Shown here: piece by piece, positions 38,273 to 46,921 of the stretch
Layout: every line of letters starts with the position of its first letter
Position numbering within the stretch: position 1 is the stretch's first letter
Source of the DNA: Gammaproteobacteria bacterium 50_400_T64
Lineage (GTDB): Bacteria > Pseudomonadota > Gammaproteobacteria > Pseudomonadales > Porticoccaceae
DNA: 64,000 nt
Assembly (NCBI GenBank): GCA_002162755.1
Contig: MAAS01000020.1
Span: 51,977 to 115,976, forward strand
Reading direction: 5' to 3'
Notes under the pieces: model-generated
Databases searched by the model: none
Told to the model about the DNA's origin: nothing
Seen by the model: the letters and a program-made list of their open reading frames with translations, nothing else
Translations under genes and position numbers: made by a program

Positions 38273-39700
38273 CTATTCAGATTCACACAACTGCTCCGCT
38301 TCACTAAGTATGTAAGAAGCGGTGTCATTCCATTTTGTTGGTTGATATTCTTTTCTGATCCTTTCTTCTTTCTCTTTAACTGCTAAGGGGTTTTCAAAAA
38401 AATAGGAAAGTCTATCAACCCACTCTGATACATTCCATGGATCAAGGTATTCAATTAAATCTCCGCCCACTTCAGGGATTGAAGCCACATTCGATGCAAG
38501 GCAAAATTTCCCCGCCACAAGGCTTTCGGCCACAGGAAGCCCCCACCCTTCATATAATGACGGGTAAACTGTAAATTGAGAATTTTTATACAAATGGTAT
38601 AGTTCATCGTCCGAAACATTATTAAGTATATGCACATAAGGTTGTATTCTTGAGTCTAATTTCAAATCAGACATCAGACCGTCAACACCCCAGCCAGGCA
38701 TGCCAACAAAGACTAGCTTTGGAATATCACTTACCCCCTTATCTACTAGTCGCGTGTAAGCTCTATAGAGAATTTCATGGTTTTTCCGCCGTTCGATTGT
38801 CGATACAAATAGAATAAATTTACCCTCAATTAATTTATCAATAGCAACAGGCAAACTATTCCCTCTCTCCGGTCTAACTTCACAGCCCAGTCTTACTACT
38901 TTCATATCTGGAATGGGTGCCCCCAGTTTAGAAAGAAGCTTGAAAAGGTCTTTTTTTGTGCATTCTGAAATGCACAAAACTCTATCAGCACACCATGAAA
39001 GATTAGAAAAATACTTTGCAAAATAAGCTGCTACATCGTTGACGCATAAATGTGGAAGTGTCGCTGGAATCGTGTCGTAAGCAAAAAGAAGCACTTTAAA
39101 ACCTATTGATTTCTTTTGAGCATACAAATACTCCAAGTCCTTTTGATCCCAATCCAAACCTAATGATATATATACATCATTCTGCTGAAATAAATTTATT
39201 TCAGCAGAATGATCGGCAGCGCGCTTAACAGGCGTGCTGGCTGACATGTGTTTATTACCACCTTTAGGTTTAAGAAATATTTTGGTTGCATAACGCATCT
39301 CTCGAAAAGCCTTAAATACAGCATACACTCCATCTTTTCTCAGTCTAAAAAAATGTAACGTGTATTCTCTTAAGCTATTTGGCATGTGCCGAACACACCT
39401 AATCAGAAGGCTTTTTAACTGTTGCTCCTTTGAACCCTCAGTGGGTGTTGCTGCAATACTAGAAGTCTCGGTCTGCACCGCTTGTTTAGCGCCACCGCTT
39501 TGGATTTGCTCCAAAGCTTTTAGAACCTCCACCCGTGATACTTCATGATATTGGCGGCTAGATTTTTCAAACCGACAAAATCGGATTTTTTTATTAGACT
39601 TCAGCGCGCATGCCGCACACTCCGTTTCAACTCGAATAATGCCGACCGCTGAGCGCGTCCATTCTAAAATTGTTGTTACGTCCAGCCAAATATGATTCAT
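38273..39700 (-). CDS. Family 4 glycosyltransferase with long N-terminal region
   Basis: 475 residues from ATG at 39700, with AAAGGGGG upstream; the longer frame to 39754 runs inside the previous gene. The first 160 or so residues show no motif I recognise beyond an opening seen in mannosyl/rhamnosyl transferases (HIWLDVTTILEW). The C-terminal half is GT4: FVSTIERRKNHEILY, and SLYEGWGLPVAESLVAG with IPEVGG. Cytoplasmic. AT-rich relative to flanking housekeeping genes. Donor and acceptor unknown. Confidence 0.82.
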   Translation of the reverse strand: MNHIWLDVTTILEWTRSAVGIIRVETECAACALKSNKKIRFCRFEKSSRQYHEVSRVEVLKALEQIQSGGAKQAVQTETSSIAATPTEGSKEQQLKSLLIRCVRHMPNSLREYTLHFFRLRKDGVYAVFKAFREMRYATKIFLKPKGGNKHMSASTPVKRAADHSAEINLFQQNDVYISLGLDWDQKDLEYLYAQKKSIGFKVLLFAYDTIPATLPHLCVNDVAAYFAKYFSNLSWCADRVLCISECTKKDLFKLLSKLGAPIPDMKVVRLGCEVRPERGNSLPVAIDKLIEGKFILFVSTIERRKNHEILYRAYTRLVDKGVSDIPKLVFVGMPGWGVDGLMSDLKLDSRIQPYVHILNNVSDDELYHLYKNSQFTVYPSLYEGWGLPVAESLVAGKFCLASNVASIPEVGGDLIEYLDPWNVSEWVDRLSYFFENPLAVKEKEERIRKEYQPTKWNDTASYILSEAEQLCESE

Positions 39701-39702
39701 CG

Positions 39703-40926
39703 TTAAGCCCCCTTTACTGCCGCCGACACAAAATCCGGAACTTCTTTCAGGCACCTATTCCACTGAAGCGCAGCACGTTCGTCATCAACGTTACCTTCTT
39801 TCGGTGGGACTCTAGGCCGCTGAAGAATGTCACGAATTGTTGACTGCATTTTTATTGGGGTATCAGTGACGAACACTTCCGGCAACTGCTTAAACGTTTC
39901 ATAGCCACGAAAAGCCTCAGGAGTACCTATAACATAGGCTCCCGAAAGAAGAGCCTCTGCTGTTTTGATATTTGACCCGCCACCATGAGGTATCGGCAAT
40001 AAAAAAGCATGTGCGAGTAATTTTACTGCTGCAAGATCTTCATCTGAGAGAACCCCAACTAACTCTAATCGAGAAAGGTTTAAGCTGTGCCACTTTGTGG
40101 CAGCCAGTTGCTGATACAAGTGTTCACAAACACTACCAGCAACAACCAACCTCGAAGTAGGAGGGATGCAGCCAAGAGCCTCACCAACACACTTCGTAAA
40201 CCCAGTGAAATTTGGTGGGTGAGCACTTGCCACATACAGTATCCAAGGGGTTTTTGGAAGTCGGCATCTCCAGCGTTCGATTGCTTCGTGATTCGCGTAC
40301 GAAAGTGTAATCCCATTGGGCGCTAATACCGCATTTTTAGCCCCTAATTTTATTAAAATATCTAAATCTGACTGCGTGACAGCAAGAGAAATATCGGCTT
40401 CGCACACTGCAGTTTGTTCAAGTGCTTCAATTTCAGATATAACATCCTCACAATCATCTACATTATAACTTTCTAATATATCTTTCTTTAATGGCGCCTC
40501 AATGTTCTGTGACCCAAAAACAAGCAATGCTTTCCGATATTGCACCAAACTCTTCAATTTGACAGCTAGCGGCCATAACCATGGTTGTTCAACATGAATT
40601 GCATCAATACTATGTATACGAGAGATTTTTTTTAAAATCAGCCCGAAAGCCCCGTCATCAGCCGAGGAAAACTCTCCTGAAAGAAAATCGTTTATAAGCG
40701 GCACTAAACGTCCTCGAAACTTTCTATACGGGGATTCAACGTCAAAAGGCACGTCATTCTTACCAAGTAAGCGAGTGTCATTGGCTTCCGGTTCATAAAC
40801 GGCAAGGGAGTGTACCTCCCACCCATTTTCTTTATATGAATTAGCAATATTAGACAACCGCACCTGCCCGCCATGCCTAGGTTGCTCAAAGGGGTAAGTA
40901 CTTAACAGTAATACTGTATGCTTCAT
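39703..40926 (-). CDS. Glycosyltransferase (GT4-like)
   Basis: 407 residues, GT-B fold. N-terminal LLLSTYPFEQPRHGGQVRL (acceptor side), a middle WILYVASAHPPNFTG and the C-terminal PIPHGGGSNIKTAEALLSG in place of the usual EGFGLP motif, as in sugar transferases acting on polysaccharide intermediates. Two bases separate its stop from the next glycosyltransferase, and it starts 18 nt after the FkbM gene. AT-rich (32% G+C in a hand-counted 60-base line at 40441). Specificity unknown. Confidence 0.8.
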   Translation of the reverse strand: MKHTVLLLSTYPFEQPRHGGQVRLSNIANSYKENGWEVHSLAVYEPEANDTRLLGKNDVPFDVESPYRKFRGRLVPLINDFLSGEFSSADDGAFGLILKKISRIHSIDAIHVEQPWLWPLAVKLKSLVQYRKALLVFGSQNIEAPLKKDILESYNVDDCEDVISEIEALEQTAVCEADISLAVTQSDLDILIKLGAKNAVLAPNGITLSYANHEAIERWRCRLPKTPWILYVASAHPPNFTGFTKCVGEALGCIPPTSRLVVAGSVCEHLYQQLAATKWHSLNLSRLELVGVLSDEDLAAVKLLAHAFLLPIPHGGGSNIKTAEALLSGAYVIGTPEAFRGYETFKQLPEVFVTDTPIKMQSTIRDILQRPRVPPKEGNVDDERAALQWNRCLKEVPDFVSAAVKGA

Positions 40927-40944
40927 TTTTTATCTCGAATTTGG

Positions 40945-41871
40945 TTATTTGGAACAGGCCTTAATATATTTGCTTTGTTTGCATAGCCAGCGCAAGGGGG
41001 TGGTAACAAGCCATGAACGGCTTTTGTACACAGCTTGCAACGTATTCGTGGTTTTCTGAATTTGCTCTTCTGCCTGCTCTGCTCTGGCTTCTGCCTGCTC
41101 TGCTCTGGCTTCTGCCTGCTCTGCTCTGGCTTCTGCCTGCTCTGCTCTGGCTTCTGCCTGCTCTGCTCTGGTGTTAGCGTTAATTTCTTTTATTAATTGA
41201 AATTCATCAAAAACATTAGGTGGGTACTTAAAAGCTGGTAACAACTCATTATGCTCTTTGGCAACATAAAATCGATTTAAACCATCAGCATAGGTAAAAG
41301 CATAATTTTCATTTAGTAGGATTTTTTCCCAGTCTTTATAGTTTTCGACCTGAGACATGGGTAGAGTTGCCTCAACCACAACAACCCAGGGGCGAAACCT
41401 TTTCCAGTTGTTTCCTTTTAGTGCCTTCTCTTCTAGCCCTTCAATATCAATTTTTAAAAAGTGAATCTCTTTTTTCAAACAATATTCCTTGCAGACATCC
41501 AGTAATGTTCTTACCTTAACCGTGTCAGGCTCTACCTCCCACCCTTGTTCGGTATGCCCTTCTGCAATTTCCTGGTTTAGAGATGAGAGTCCAGGGTTTG
41601 AAACAAAGAACATTCCTGCATCGCCAGCCTTATCGCTAATGGCAATCGATAAATTAATATCTCTTTTTCTTTCATTTTTATACTGGTCAATAAAAATAGG
41701 GTTGGGCTCAATATTAATACCTTGCCACCCAGCATTATAAAATGCTTTTGTTACGGAGTCAGAGTCAGGGGAATATGCCCCGATATCAATGTAAAATCCG
41801 TTTTTAATATGCTTTAGCGCTCGCCATAGCATGACATCTTCATGGTTTTGGGCGTACGAAATAAAGGTCAT
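40945..41871 (-). CDS. FkbM methyltransferase with heptad-repeat coiled coil
   Basis: 308 residues. Residues 1-210 are an FkbM SAM-dependent methyltransferase (YIDIGAYSPDSDSV at 27-40, INIEPNP at 52-58, LKIDIEGLEEKAL at 139-151), probably O-methylating a sugar. Residues 235-269 are five tandem heptads of type RAEQAEA encoded by five 21-bp repeats, predicted to form a coiled coil. The tail YKSRSWLVTTPLRWL (about 282-296) resembles a motif recurring at the ends of glycan-assembly proteins and may contact the membrane. It overlaps wzt (ATGA). The layout recalls WbdD, the chain terminator of E. coli O9a. Confidence 0.85.
   Translation of the reverse strand: MTFISYAQNHEDVMLWRALKHIKNGFYIDIGAYSPDSDSVTKAFYNAGWQGINIEPNPIFIDQYKNERKRDINLSIAISDKAGDAGMFFVSNPGLSSLNQEIAEGHTEQGWEVEPDTVKVRTLLDVCKEYCLKKEIHFLKIDIEGLEEKALKGNNWKRFRPWVVVVEATLPMSQVENYKDWEKILLNENYAFTYADGLNRFYVAKEHNELLPAFKYPPNVFDEFQLIKEINANTRAEQAEARAEQAEARAEQAEARAEQAEARAEQAEEQIQKTTNTLQAVYKSRSWLVTTPLRWLCKQSKYIKACSK
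41065..41169 (-). repeat. Five 21-bp tandem repeats inside the FkbM gene
   Basis: Five head-to-tail copies of GGCTTCTGCCTGCTCTGCTCT (plus-strand orientation) at 41065, 41086, 41107, 41128 and 41149. Only the first differs, in its first three bases. Each copy is seven codons, one coiled-coil heptad, so copy-number change keeps both reading frame and heptad register. Confidence 0.95.
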
Positions 41872-43094
41872 TTATTTGCTTCTTCAATTAATATTTCTGG
41901 CTCGTTCCACAGGCAACCTGAAAAATGAATTTTGTCGACATTGACAACATTGAACACTAAAGCCATGTCGCGCCATTCATAGTTAGCCGTAAGGTGGGTA
42001 TCTTGATCTACCAAAGCGGTCTGCACCGAGTAGCCGCCAACCCCGAAATTTGCAGGAAATAAAATCCTGAACAGATATTCATCTCCTGCTTTTGGGCTGT
42101 TTATTATTTGCTCTGTGTGCCAGGTATTTGTGCCATACATCACCTGCCCGAGTCTGTCTTTAATGCCATAGCCGAGTACTAACGTCTTTATTGGCTTGTA
42201 TATTTTCACTTTAATTCGTAGCTCAACGGCTTCGCCCACCCGGGCAAACTCGATTGCTTTTCCCTGGGCGTTATATAAAGCGATTTCGTCTACTCTCGCC
42301 TCTCCTGTCCCGGAGCTTGTTTGGGTTTTGCCATTATCTAGCTGCCTAACTTCTACCGTGCTGTTTTCTTTTTCTGCAATCAAAGCATTATAAAAATCAA
42401 ACACTTCTTCTGGATCGCCATCTTTTATTACCGAGCCCTTCTCCAATAAAATTGCTCGATTGCACAAGCTCTGAATCGCCCCTCGATCATGCGAAACAAT
42501 TAGTAGCGTTGTTCCCTGCTCTTGAAATTCACGAATACGACTGAAACTCTTATGTTGAAAATAGGTGTCGCCCACCGATAAAGCCTCGTCAACGATGAGT
42601 ATTTCGGGGCGGTAGGCCGTGGCGACGGCAAAGGCTACGCGCATTTGCATTCCGCTGGAGTAGGTGCGCACTGGTTCATCAAAATACTCACCAATTTCAG
42701 CAAAGGCTTCGATATCAGGCATGGCCTGTTGAATTTGTTCCGCACTGAAACCCATAAGGCCTGCTGCATGAAACACATTTTGATGACCTGTTAGCTCGGG
42801 GTTAAAACCCATGCCGAGTTCAAGTATGGCGGCAATACGGCCGTTAACCTGTACTTGCCCTTCGGTCGGTTGCATTGTGCCTGTGATCAATTTAAGCAAG
42901 GTGCTTTTACCGGCGCCGTTCTGACCAATAATGCCAATGGCTTCACCTGCATGAATGTCGAAGTTTATATTGCGTAGCACCCAGTGTTCTTCACTCGGCT
43001 TAATCGGTAGGCCAAACCAGCGAGCAAAGCGTTGCCATTCGGAACGATAGCTGCGAAAAGCCTTGCCAATATTTTTGACGCTCAGCAGGCTCAT
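41868..43094 (-). CDS. wzt: Polysaccharide ABC exporter ATPase Wzt, with C-terminal substrate domain
   Basis: 408 residues. N-terminal ABC ATPase: Walker A GQNGAGKSTLL (about 58), signature YSSGMQMRVAF, Walker B ILIVDEALS. Residues about 250-408 form an extra beta-rich domain typical of Wzt proteins that recognise the modified non-reducing end of the exported O-antigen. It overlaps wzm upstream and the methyltransferase downstream by 4 nt each, so exporter and probable chain terminator are made together. Confidence 0.93.
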   Translation of the reverse strand: MSLLSVKNIGKAFRSYRSEWQRFARWFGLPIKPSEEHWVLRNINFDIHAGEAIGIIGQNGAGKSTLLKLITGTMQPTEGQVQVNGRIAAILELGMGFNPELTGHQNVFHAAGLMGFSAEQIQQAMPDIEAFAEIGEYFDEPVRTYSSGMQMRVAFAVATAYRPEILIVDEALSVGDTYFQHKSFSRIREFQEQGTTLLIVSHDRGAIQSLCNRAILLEKGSVIKDGDPEEVFDFYNALIAEKENSTVEVRQLDNGKTQTSSGTGEARVDEIALYNAQGKAIEFARVGEAVELRIKVKIYKPIKTLVLGYGIKDRLGQVMYGTNTWHTEQIINSPKAGDEYLFRILFPANFGVGGYSVQTALVDQDTHLTANYEWRDMALVFNVVNVDKIHFSGCLWNEPEILIEEANK

Positions 43095-43876
43095 AGGGCG
43101 TCGACCATTTCTGGGCTGGCGCGGCGGAACATGAATAGACTAAGCAACATTAGCCCTAGCGCTATGACTGAGATGATTGCTATATCGCCCATAAGCGGTG
43201 GTTTGCCGTAAACCAGTATCTGGTGGTAAGCATCGGTAATGGAGTACATGGGGTTGAGCCGAAGTAGCTCTCGATAGCTTTCTGGAATAATGTTTACTGG
43301 GTAAACAATGGGCGTAAACCAGAACCAGACTTGAAGAAAAATGGGGAAAGCCTGACCAATGTCTCTTAGGAAGACATTGATAATGCCCAGTGTCAGGCCA
43401 ATACCTATGGCAAGCATTACTACGATAAAGGTTAATGGTATAAGCCATAACATTACCCAGCTGAACTGGTGGCCAAGGACAAGAAAAACCCCGAGCATGG
43501 CGATAAAAAGCAATACGTTGTTAAGCAGGCATGAGCCAACCACGATAGTGGGCAGGGTGATGCGCGGAAAGCTCATTTTCTTTAACAAGTTACCCTGTTC
43601 GATAAAAAGTGTTAAGCAGCGACTGACAATTTCACTAAACAGGTTCCACGCCAACAACCCTGCCATTAAGTAGATGGCATAGGCATATTTATTATCAATG
43701 CCCGGTAGTTTTGCGGCGAGAACATTAGACAATATCAACGCGTAGATAAGTACCTGGGCCAGGGGGTTGATCAGCATCCATAGGCCGCCGAGCTTGCTGC
43801 GTGCAAATCGGCTTTTTAGTTCGTTCTTGATAGAGCTAATAACGAAGTGTCGGTACTGCCACAGGCTGTGGAGCAT
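43091..43876 (-). CDS. wzm: Polysaccharide ABC exporter permease Wzm
   Basis: 261 residues, ABC-2 type permease. Cytoplasmic start (SIKNELKSRFARSKLGGLW) then about six membrane helices; the conserved FVYAxL-type region reads VWFWFTPIVYPVNIIP. Works with Wzt to flip lipid-linked polysaccharide across the inner membrane. First gene of the minus-strand polysaccharide unit; wzt start overlaps its stop (ATGA). Confidence 0.93.
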   Translation of the reverse strand: MLHSLWQYRHFVISSIKNELKSRFARSKLGGLWMLINPLAQVLIYALILSNVLAAKLPGIDNKYAYAIYLMAGLLAWNLFSEIVSRCLTLFIEQGNLLKKMSFPRITLPTIVVGSCLLNNVLLFIAMLGVFLVLGHQFSWVMLWLIPLTFIVVMLAIGIGLTLGIINVFLRDIGQAFPIFLQVWFWFTPIVYPVNIIPESYRELLRLNPMYSITDAYHQILVYGKPPLMGDIAIISVIALGLMLLSLFMFRRASPEMVDAL

Positions 43877-44134
43877 GATTATGCCTTTTCTTATGTTGGG
43901 TTGAGGTGGATTTGTGCGGCAGGCTCGTTTACTTGATTCTTAACGAAGGGTGTTGTTAAGAGCGAGGGAGTAGGGCACGCGAGTCTTCAGCTGTTTGGTC
44001 ATTAACAATTTTTATATCCGTATGGGGAGGGAAATAATAAGCGCGGCAAAGTATACTTTGTGTCACGTTGTTGGGCAATGCGGGGCTACCCTCATACCTT
44101 GTCTGTTGGAGTTGTTTCTTGTGGATGTTTTTTA

Positions 44135-45289
44135 ATGAAAATTGCTGTTATCCACGATTGGCTCGATACCTGTGGTGGCGCTGAGCTGGTGCTGGAGCAG
44201 TTGCTGCTGTGTTACCCCGAGGCTGATATTTTTACGTTGGTTGATTTTATGTCAGAGGGCGAGCGCGACTTTCTTCGTGGTCATAAGATTACCTCCAGTT
44301 TCATTCAACGCTTGCCGGGCGCACGTCGCTATTTTCGCCATTGTTTGCCGCTGATGCCCCGTGCAATCGAGTCGCTGGATGTCAGTCAGTATGACCTGGT
44401 TATTTCTAGTAGCTGGGCTTTTGCCAAGGGTGTAAAGGTTCGTTCTGGCCAGGCCCATGTGAGTTATGTGCATACACCCATTCGCTATGCCTGGGATCAG
44501 CAAGAGCTGTATTTGCAGCAGGCGATTCGTCGTGAGCCATTGCGCAAGCTGGCGCGATTCTTTCTCGCTCGTCTTCGGCACTGGGATATTAAGACGGCGG
44601 GGCGTGGTGGCCAGTTAGTTGCTAATTCTCGCTTTATTACCGAGCGTATTCGGCAATGTTGGCAGCGGGATAGCACAGTACTCAATCCGCCCGTTGCTGT
44701 TGACGATTTCACCTGTACTGAAGTCAAAGATGATTTTTACGTGACAGTCTCTCGGCTGGTGCATTACAAAGCCGTCGAGACCCTGGTTGAAGCTTTCAAT
44801 TTGATGCCTGATAAGCGCTTGGTGGTGATTGGTGATGGCCCGATGTTTTCTCGCTTGCAGGCCATGGCGGGGCCAAATGTCGAGCTGCTGGGTTATCAGT
44901 CTCGCGAAGTGGTGATAGATTATCTACAGCGCGCGCGGGCCTTTGTGTTTGCGGCCCATGAAGATTTCGGCATTGTGCTGGTGGAGGCGCAGGCTTGTGG
45001 CACACCGGTGATTGCCTATGGGCTGGGTGGTGCCTTGGACAGTGTTATTCCCTATGAAGATGCTGTCACGTCGAATGATACTTGTTCGCCGACCGGCCTG
45101 TTTTTCGATCAACAAACACCGGCTAGTGTTGTCGGCGCTGTTGAGCGTTTTGAGGCTTTGGATGAAGGTATTTCCCCCGGCGCTTGTGCGGCAAATGCGG
45201 CACGTTTTGCGCCCGAAATATTCCGTCGTGAATTTATGGCTATTGTCGAACAAACAATAGAAAATAACGCCCGTTCAACACCGTGCTAA
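44135..45289 (+). CDS. Family 4 glycosyltransferase (divergent arm of the cluster)
   Basis: 384 residues from ATG at 44135; the preceding frame to 44060 has no family similarity, although no strong ribosome-binding site is visible. [40 protein letters not shown] and the donor-site [23 protein letters not shown] with GGALD mark a GT4 enzyme of the mannosyl/rhamnosyl (WbaZ/WbpZ-like) group that often starts O-antigen chains on the lipid carrier. Followed 34 bp later by manC, so likely co-transcribed. Specificity inferred only. Confidence 0.85.
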   Translation: MKIAVIHDWLDTCGGAELVLEQLLLCYPEADIFTLVDFMSEGERDFLRGHKITSSFIQRLPGARRYFRHCLPLMPRAIESLDVSQYDLVISSSWAFAKGVKVRSGQAHVSYVHTPIRYAWDQQELYLQQAIRREPLRKLARFFLARLRHWDIKTAGRGGQLVANSRFITERIRQCWQRDSTVLNPPVAVDDFTCTEVKDDFYVTVSRLVHYKAVETLVEAFNLMPDKRLVVIGDGPMFSRLQAMAGPNVELLGYQSREVVIDYLQRARAFVFAAHEDFGIVLVEAQACGTPVIAYGLGGALDSVIPYEDAVTSNDTCSPTGLFFDQQTPASVVGAVERFEALDEGISPGACAANAARFAPEIFRREFMAIVEQTIENNARSTPC

Positions 45290-45323
45290 CGGTTTTATTA
45301 TTCTCAAACGAAGGACTGTAAAA

Positions 45324-46748
45324 ATGATACCTGTAGTACTCTCCGGTGGTTCTGGTAGTCGCCTTTGGCCCCTTTCGCGGGCGCATTACCCCAAGCAGTT
45401 TATTCCTTTGGCGAGTGAGCAAACCATGCTGCAGGAGACTCTCGGTCGCTTGCAGGGTTTGAGCGCTGAGGCTTTGTCCCCTTTGGTGATTTGTAACGAG
45501 CAGCATCGCTTTATGGTGGCTGAGCAGTTGCGCGAAATGGATGTGGTGGCGCAGAATATTTTGCTCGAGCCCGTGGGCCGCAATACTGCCCCCGCTGTGG
45601 CGCTGGCGGCGCTGGCAGCAAACGCTGACGACATACTGCTGGTTTTACCTGCGGATCATGTTATCGACGACATTAGTGCTTTCCACTCGGCGATTGAGCT
45701 GGCCTGCAGTGAAGCGGAGAAAGGGGCGCTAGTGACTTTTGGCGTGGTGCCTACGTCTGCGCAAACAGGTTATGGCTATATTCAGGCTGCTAGTGATGGT
45801 AAACCGGGTGAGGGCGGTTTGGCCGCTCAGCGCATTGCGCAGTTTGTTGAAAAGCCTGATTTGGCCACGGCGCAAGCCTATGTCGATAGTGGTGACTATT
45901 ATTGGAATAGCGGCATGTTTGCCTTTAAAGCCAGTCGCTATCTTGAGGAGCTGGCGCGCTTCCAGCCAGAGATGCTCAATGCTTGTCGTGCTGCTTTCGA
46001 TGGTGCCAGTGTCGATTGTGATTTTACGCGGCTTGATAAAGCGGCTTTCAGTGCCTGCCCTGACGATTCCATTGACTACGCGGTGATGGAAAAAACGGAT
46101 AGCGCAGTGGTGATTCCCCTCGACGCTGGATGGAGTGACATCGGCAGCTGGTCGGCCCTGTGGGATATTTCCGAGAAGGACGCGCAGGGCAATACCTGTA
46201 AAGGCGATGTTCTGGCCGTCGACACCCATGACTCTTATTTACACACTAATGGCCGCTTATTGGCGACGGTGGGTATTAAAAATTTGGTGGTGGTTGAAAC
46301 CGATGATGCGGTACTGGTGGCTGATAAAAGCCGCGTGCAGGACGTAAAAGCCGTGGTGAATCAACTCAAGGCCCAGGGCCGCAGTGAGCGCGAGTCCCAC
46401 CGCAAAGTGTATCGCCCCTGGGGCTTTTACGATTCGATTGCCGCCAATAGCCGCTATCAGGCGAAGCGTATTGTGGTGAATCCGGGTGCGCGTCTGTCGT
46501 TGCAAAAGCACTATCACCGCGCCGAGCACTGGGTGGTGGTACAGGGCACGGGGCTAGTGACTCGGGGTGATGAAGAGGTCACGCTGTCGGTGAATGAGTC
46601 GGTGTATATCCCCATTGGCATGAAGCACCGTTTAGAAAACCCGGGCCGTATTCCGCTGGAAATTATCGAGGTGCAGACCGGCGATTATCTCGGTGAGGAC
46701 GATATTGTTCGCTTTGATGATCAGTACGGGCGGGCAGAAGAGAAGTAA
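45324..46748 (+). CDS. manC: Mannose-1-phosphate guanylyltransferase / mannose-6-phosphate isomerase
   Basis: 474 residues, bifunctional type II enzyme. N-terminal nucleotidyltransferase: [23 protein letters not shown] and FVEKPD; C-terminal cupin PMI domain (about 350-474; [31 protein letters not shown]). It supplies GDP-mannose to Gmd and also makes mannose-6-phosphate from fructose-6-phosphate. Related to AlgA/WbpW. It closes the right arm of the polysaccharide cluster. Confidence 0.96.
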   Translation: MIPVVLSGGSGSRLWPLSRAHYPKQFIPLASEQTMLQETLGRLQGLSAEALSPLVICNEQHRFMVAEQLREMDVVAQNILLEPVGRNTAPAVALAALAANADDILLVLPADHVIDDISAFHSAIELACSEAEKGALVTFGVVPTSAQTGYGYIQAASDGKPGEGGLAAQRIAQFVEKPDLATAQAYVDSGDYYWNSGMFAFKASRYLEELARFQPEMLNACRAAFDGASVDCDFTRLDKAAFSACPDDSIDYAVMEKTDSAVVIPLDAGWSDIGSWSALWDISEKDAQGNTCKGDVLAVDTHDSYLHTNGRLLATVGIKNLVVVETDDAVLVADKSRVQDVKAVVNQLKAQGRSERESHRKVYRPWGFYDSIAANSRYQAKRIVVNPGARLSLQKHYHRAEHWVVVQGTGLVTRGDEEVTLSVNESVYIPIGMKHRLENPGRIPLEIIEVQTGDYLGEDDIVRFDDQYGRAEEK

Positions 46749-46921
46749 GCCTTCCCCTGTTGCTGGCAGGCCGAGCCTTAACCCAGGTTCATGGGCCTTG
46801 TCGGCAACTTAGCACTGCGCATCGGTGTGGTGCTTCTGTACAATGTCGGCCTTTGTGATAAGTGTTCAGACTCCCCTTGGGCGTTATCGCTCAATCGATT
46901 TAAGTAAAAGTAGTTAATCCA

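Noticed and set aside
41065..41169. The tandem repeats as a CRISPR array
   Set aside because: The repeats abut without spacers, are in frame in a coding gene and no cas genes are near.
43939..43960. CTTAAC/GTTAAG inverted repeat between wzm and the divergent glycosyltransferase as an operator
   Set aside because: Short 6-bp arms with a 10-nt loop are expected by chance; no promoter elements could be aligned with it.
35099..46921. Transposon or prophage carriage of the polysaccharide cluster
   Set aside because: No transposase, integrase, terminal inverted repeats, tRNA junction or target duplication was seen at either edge.
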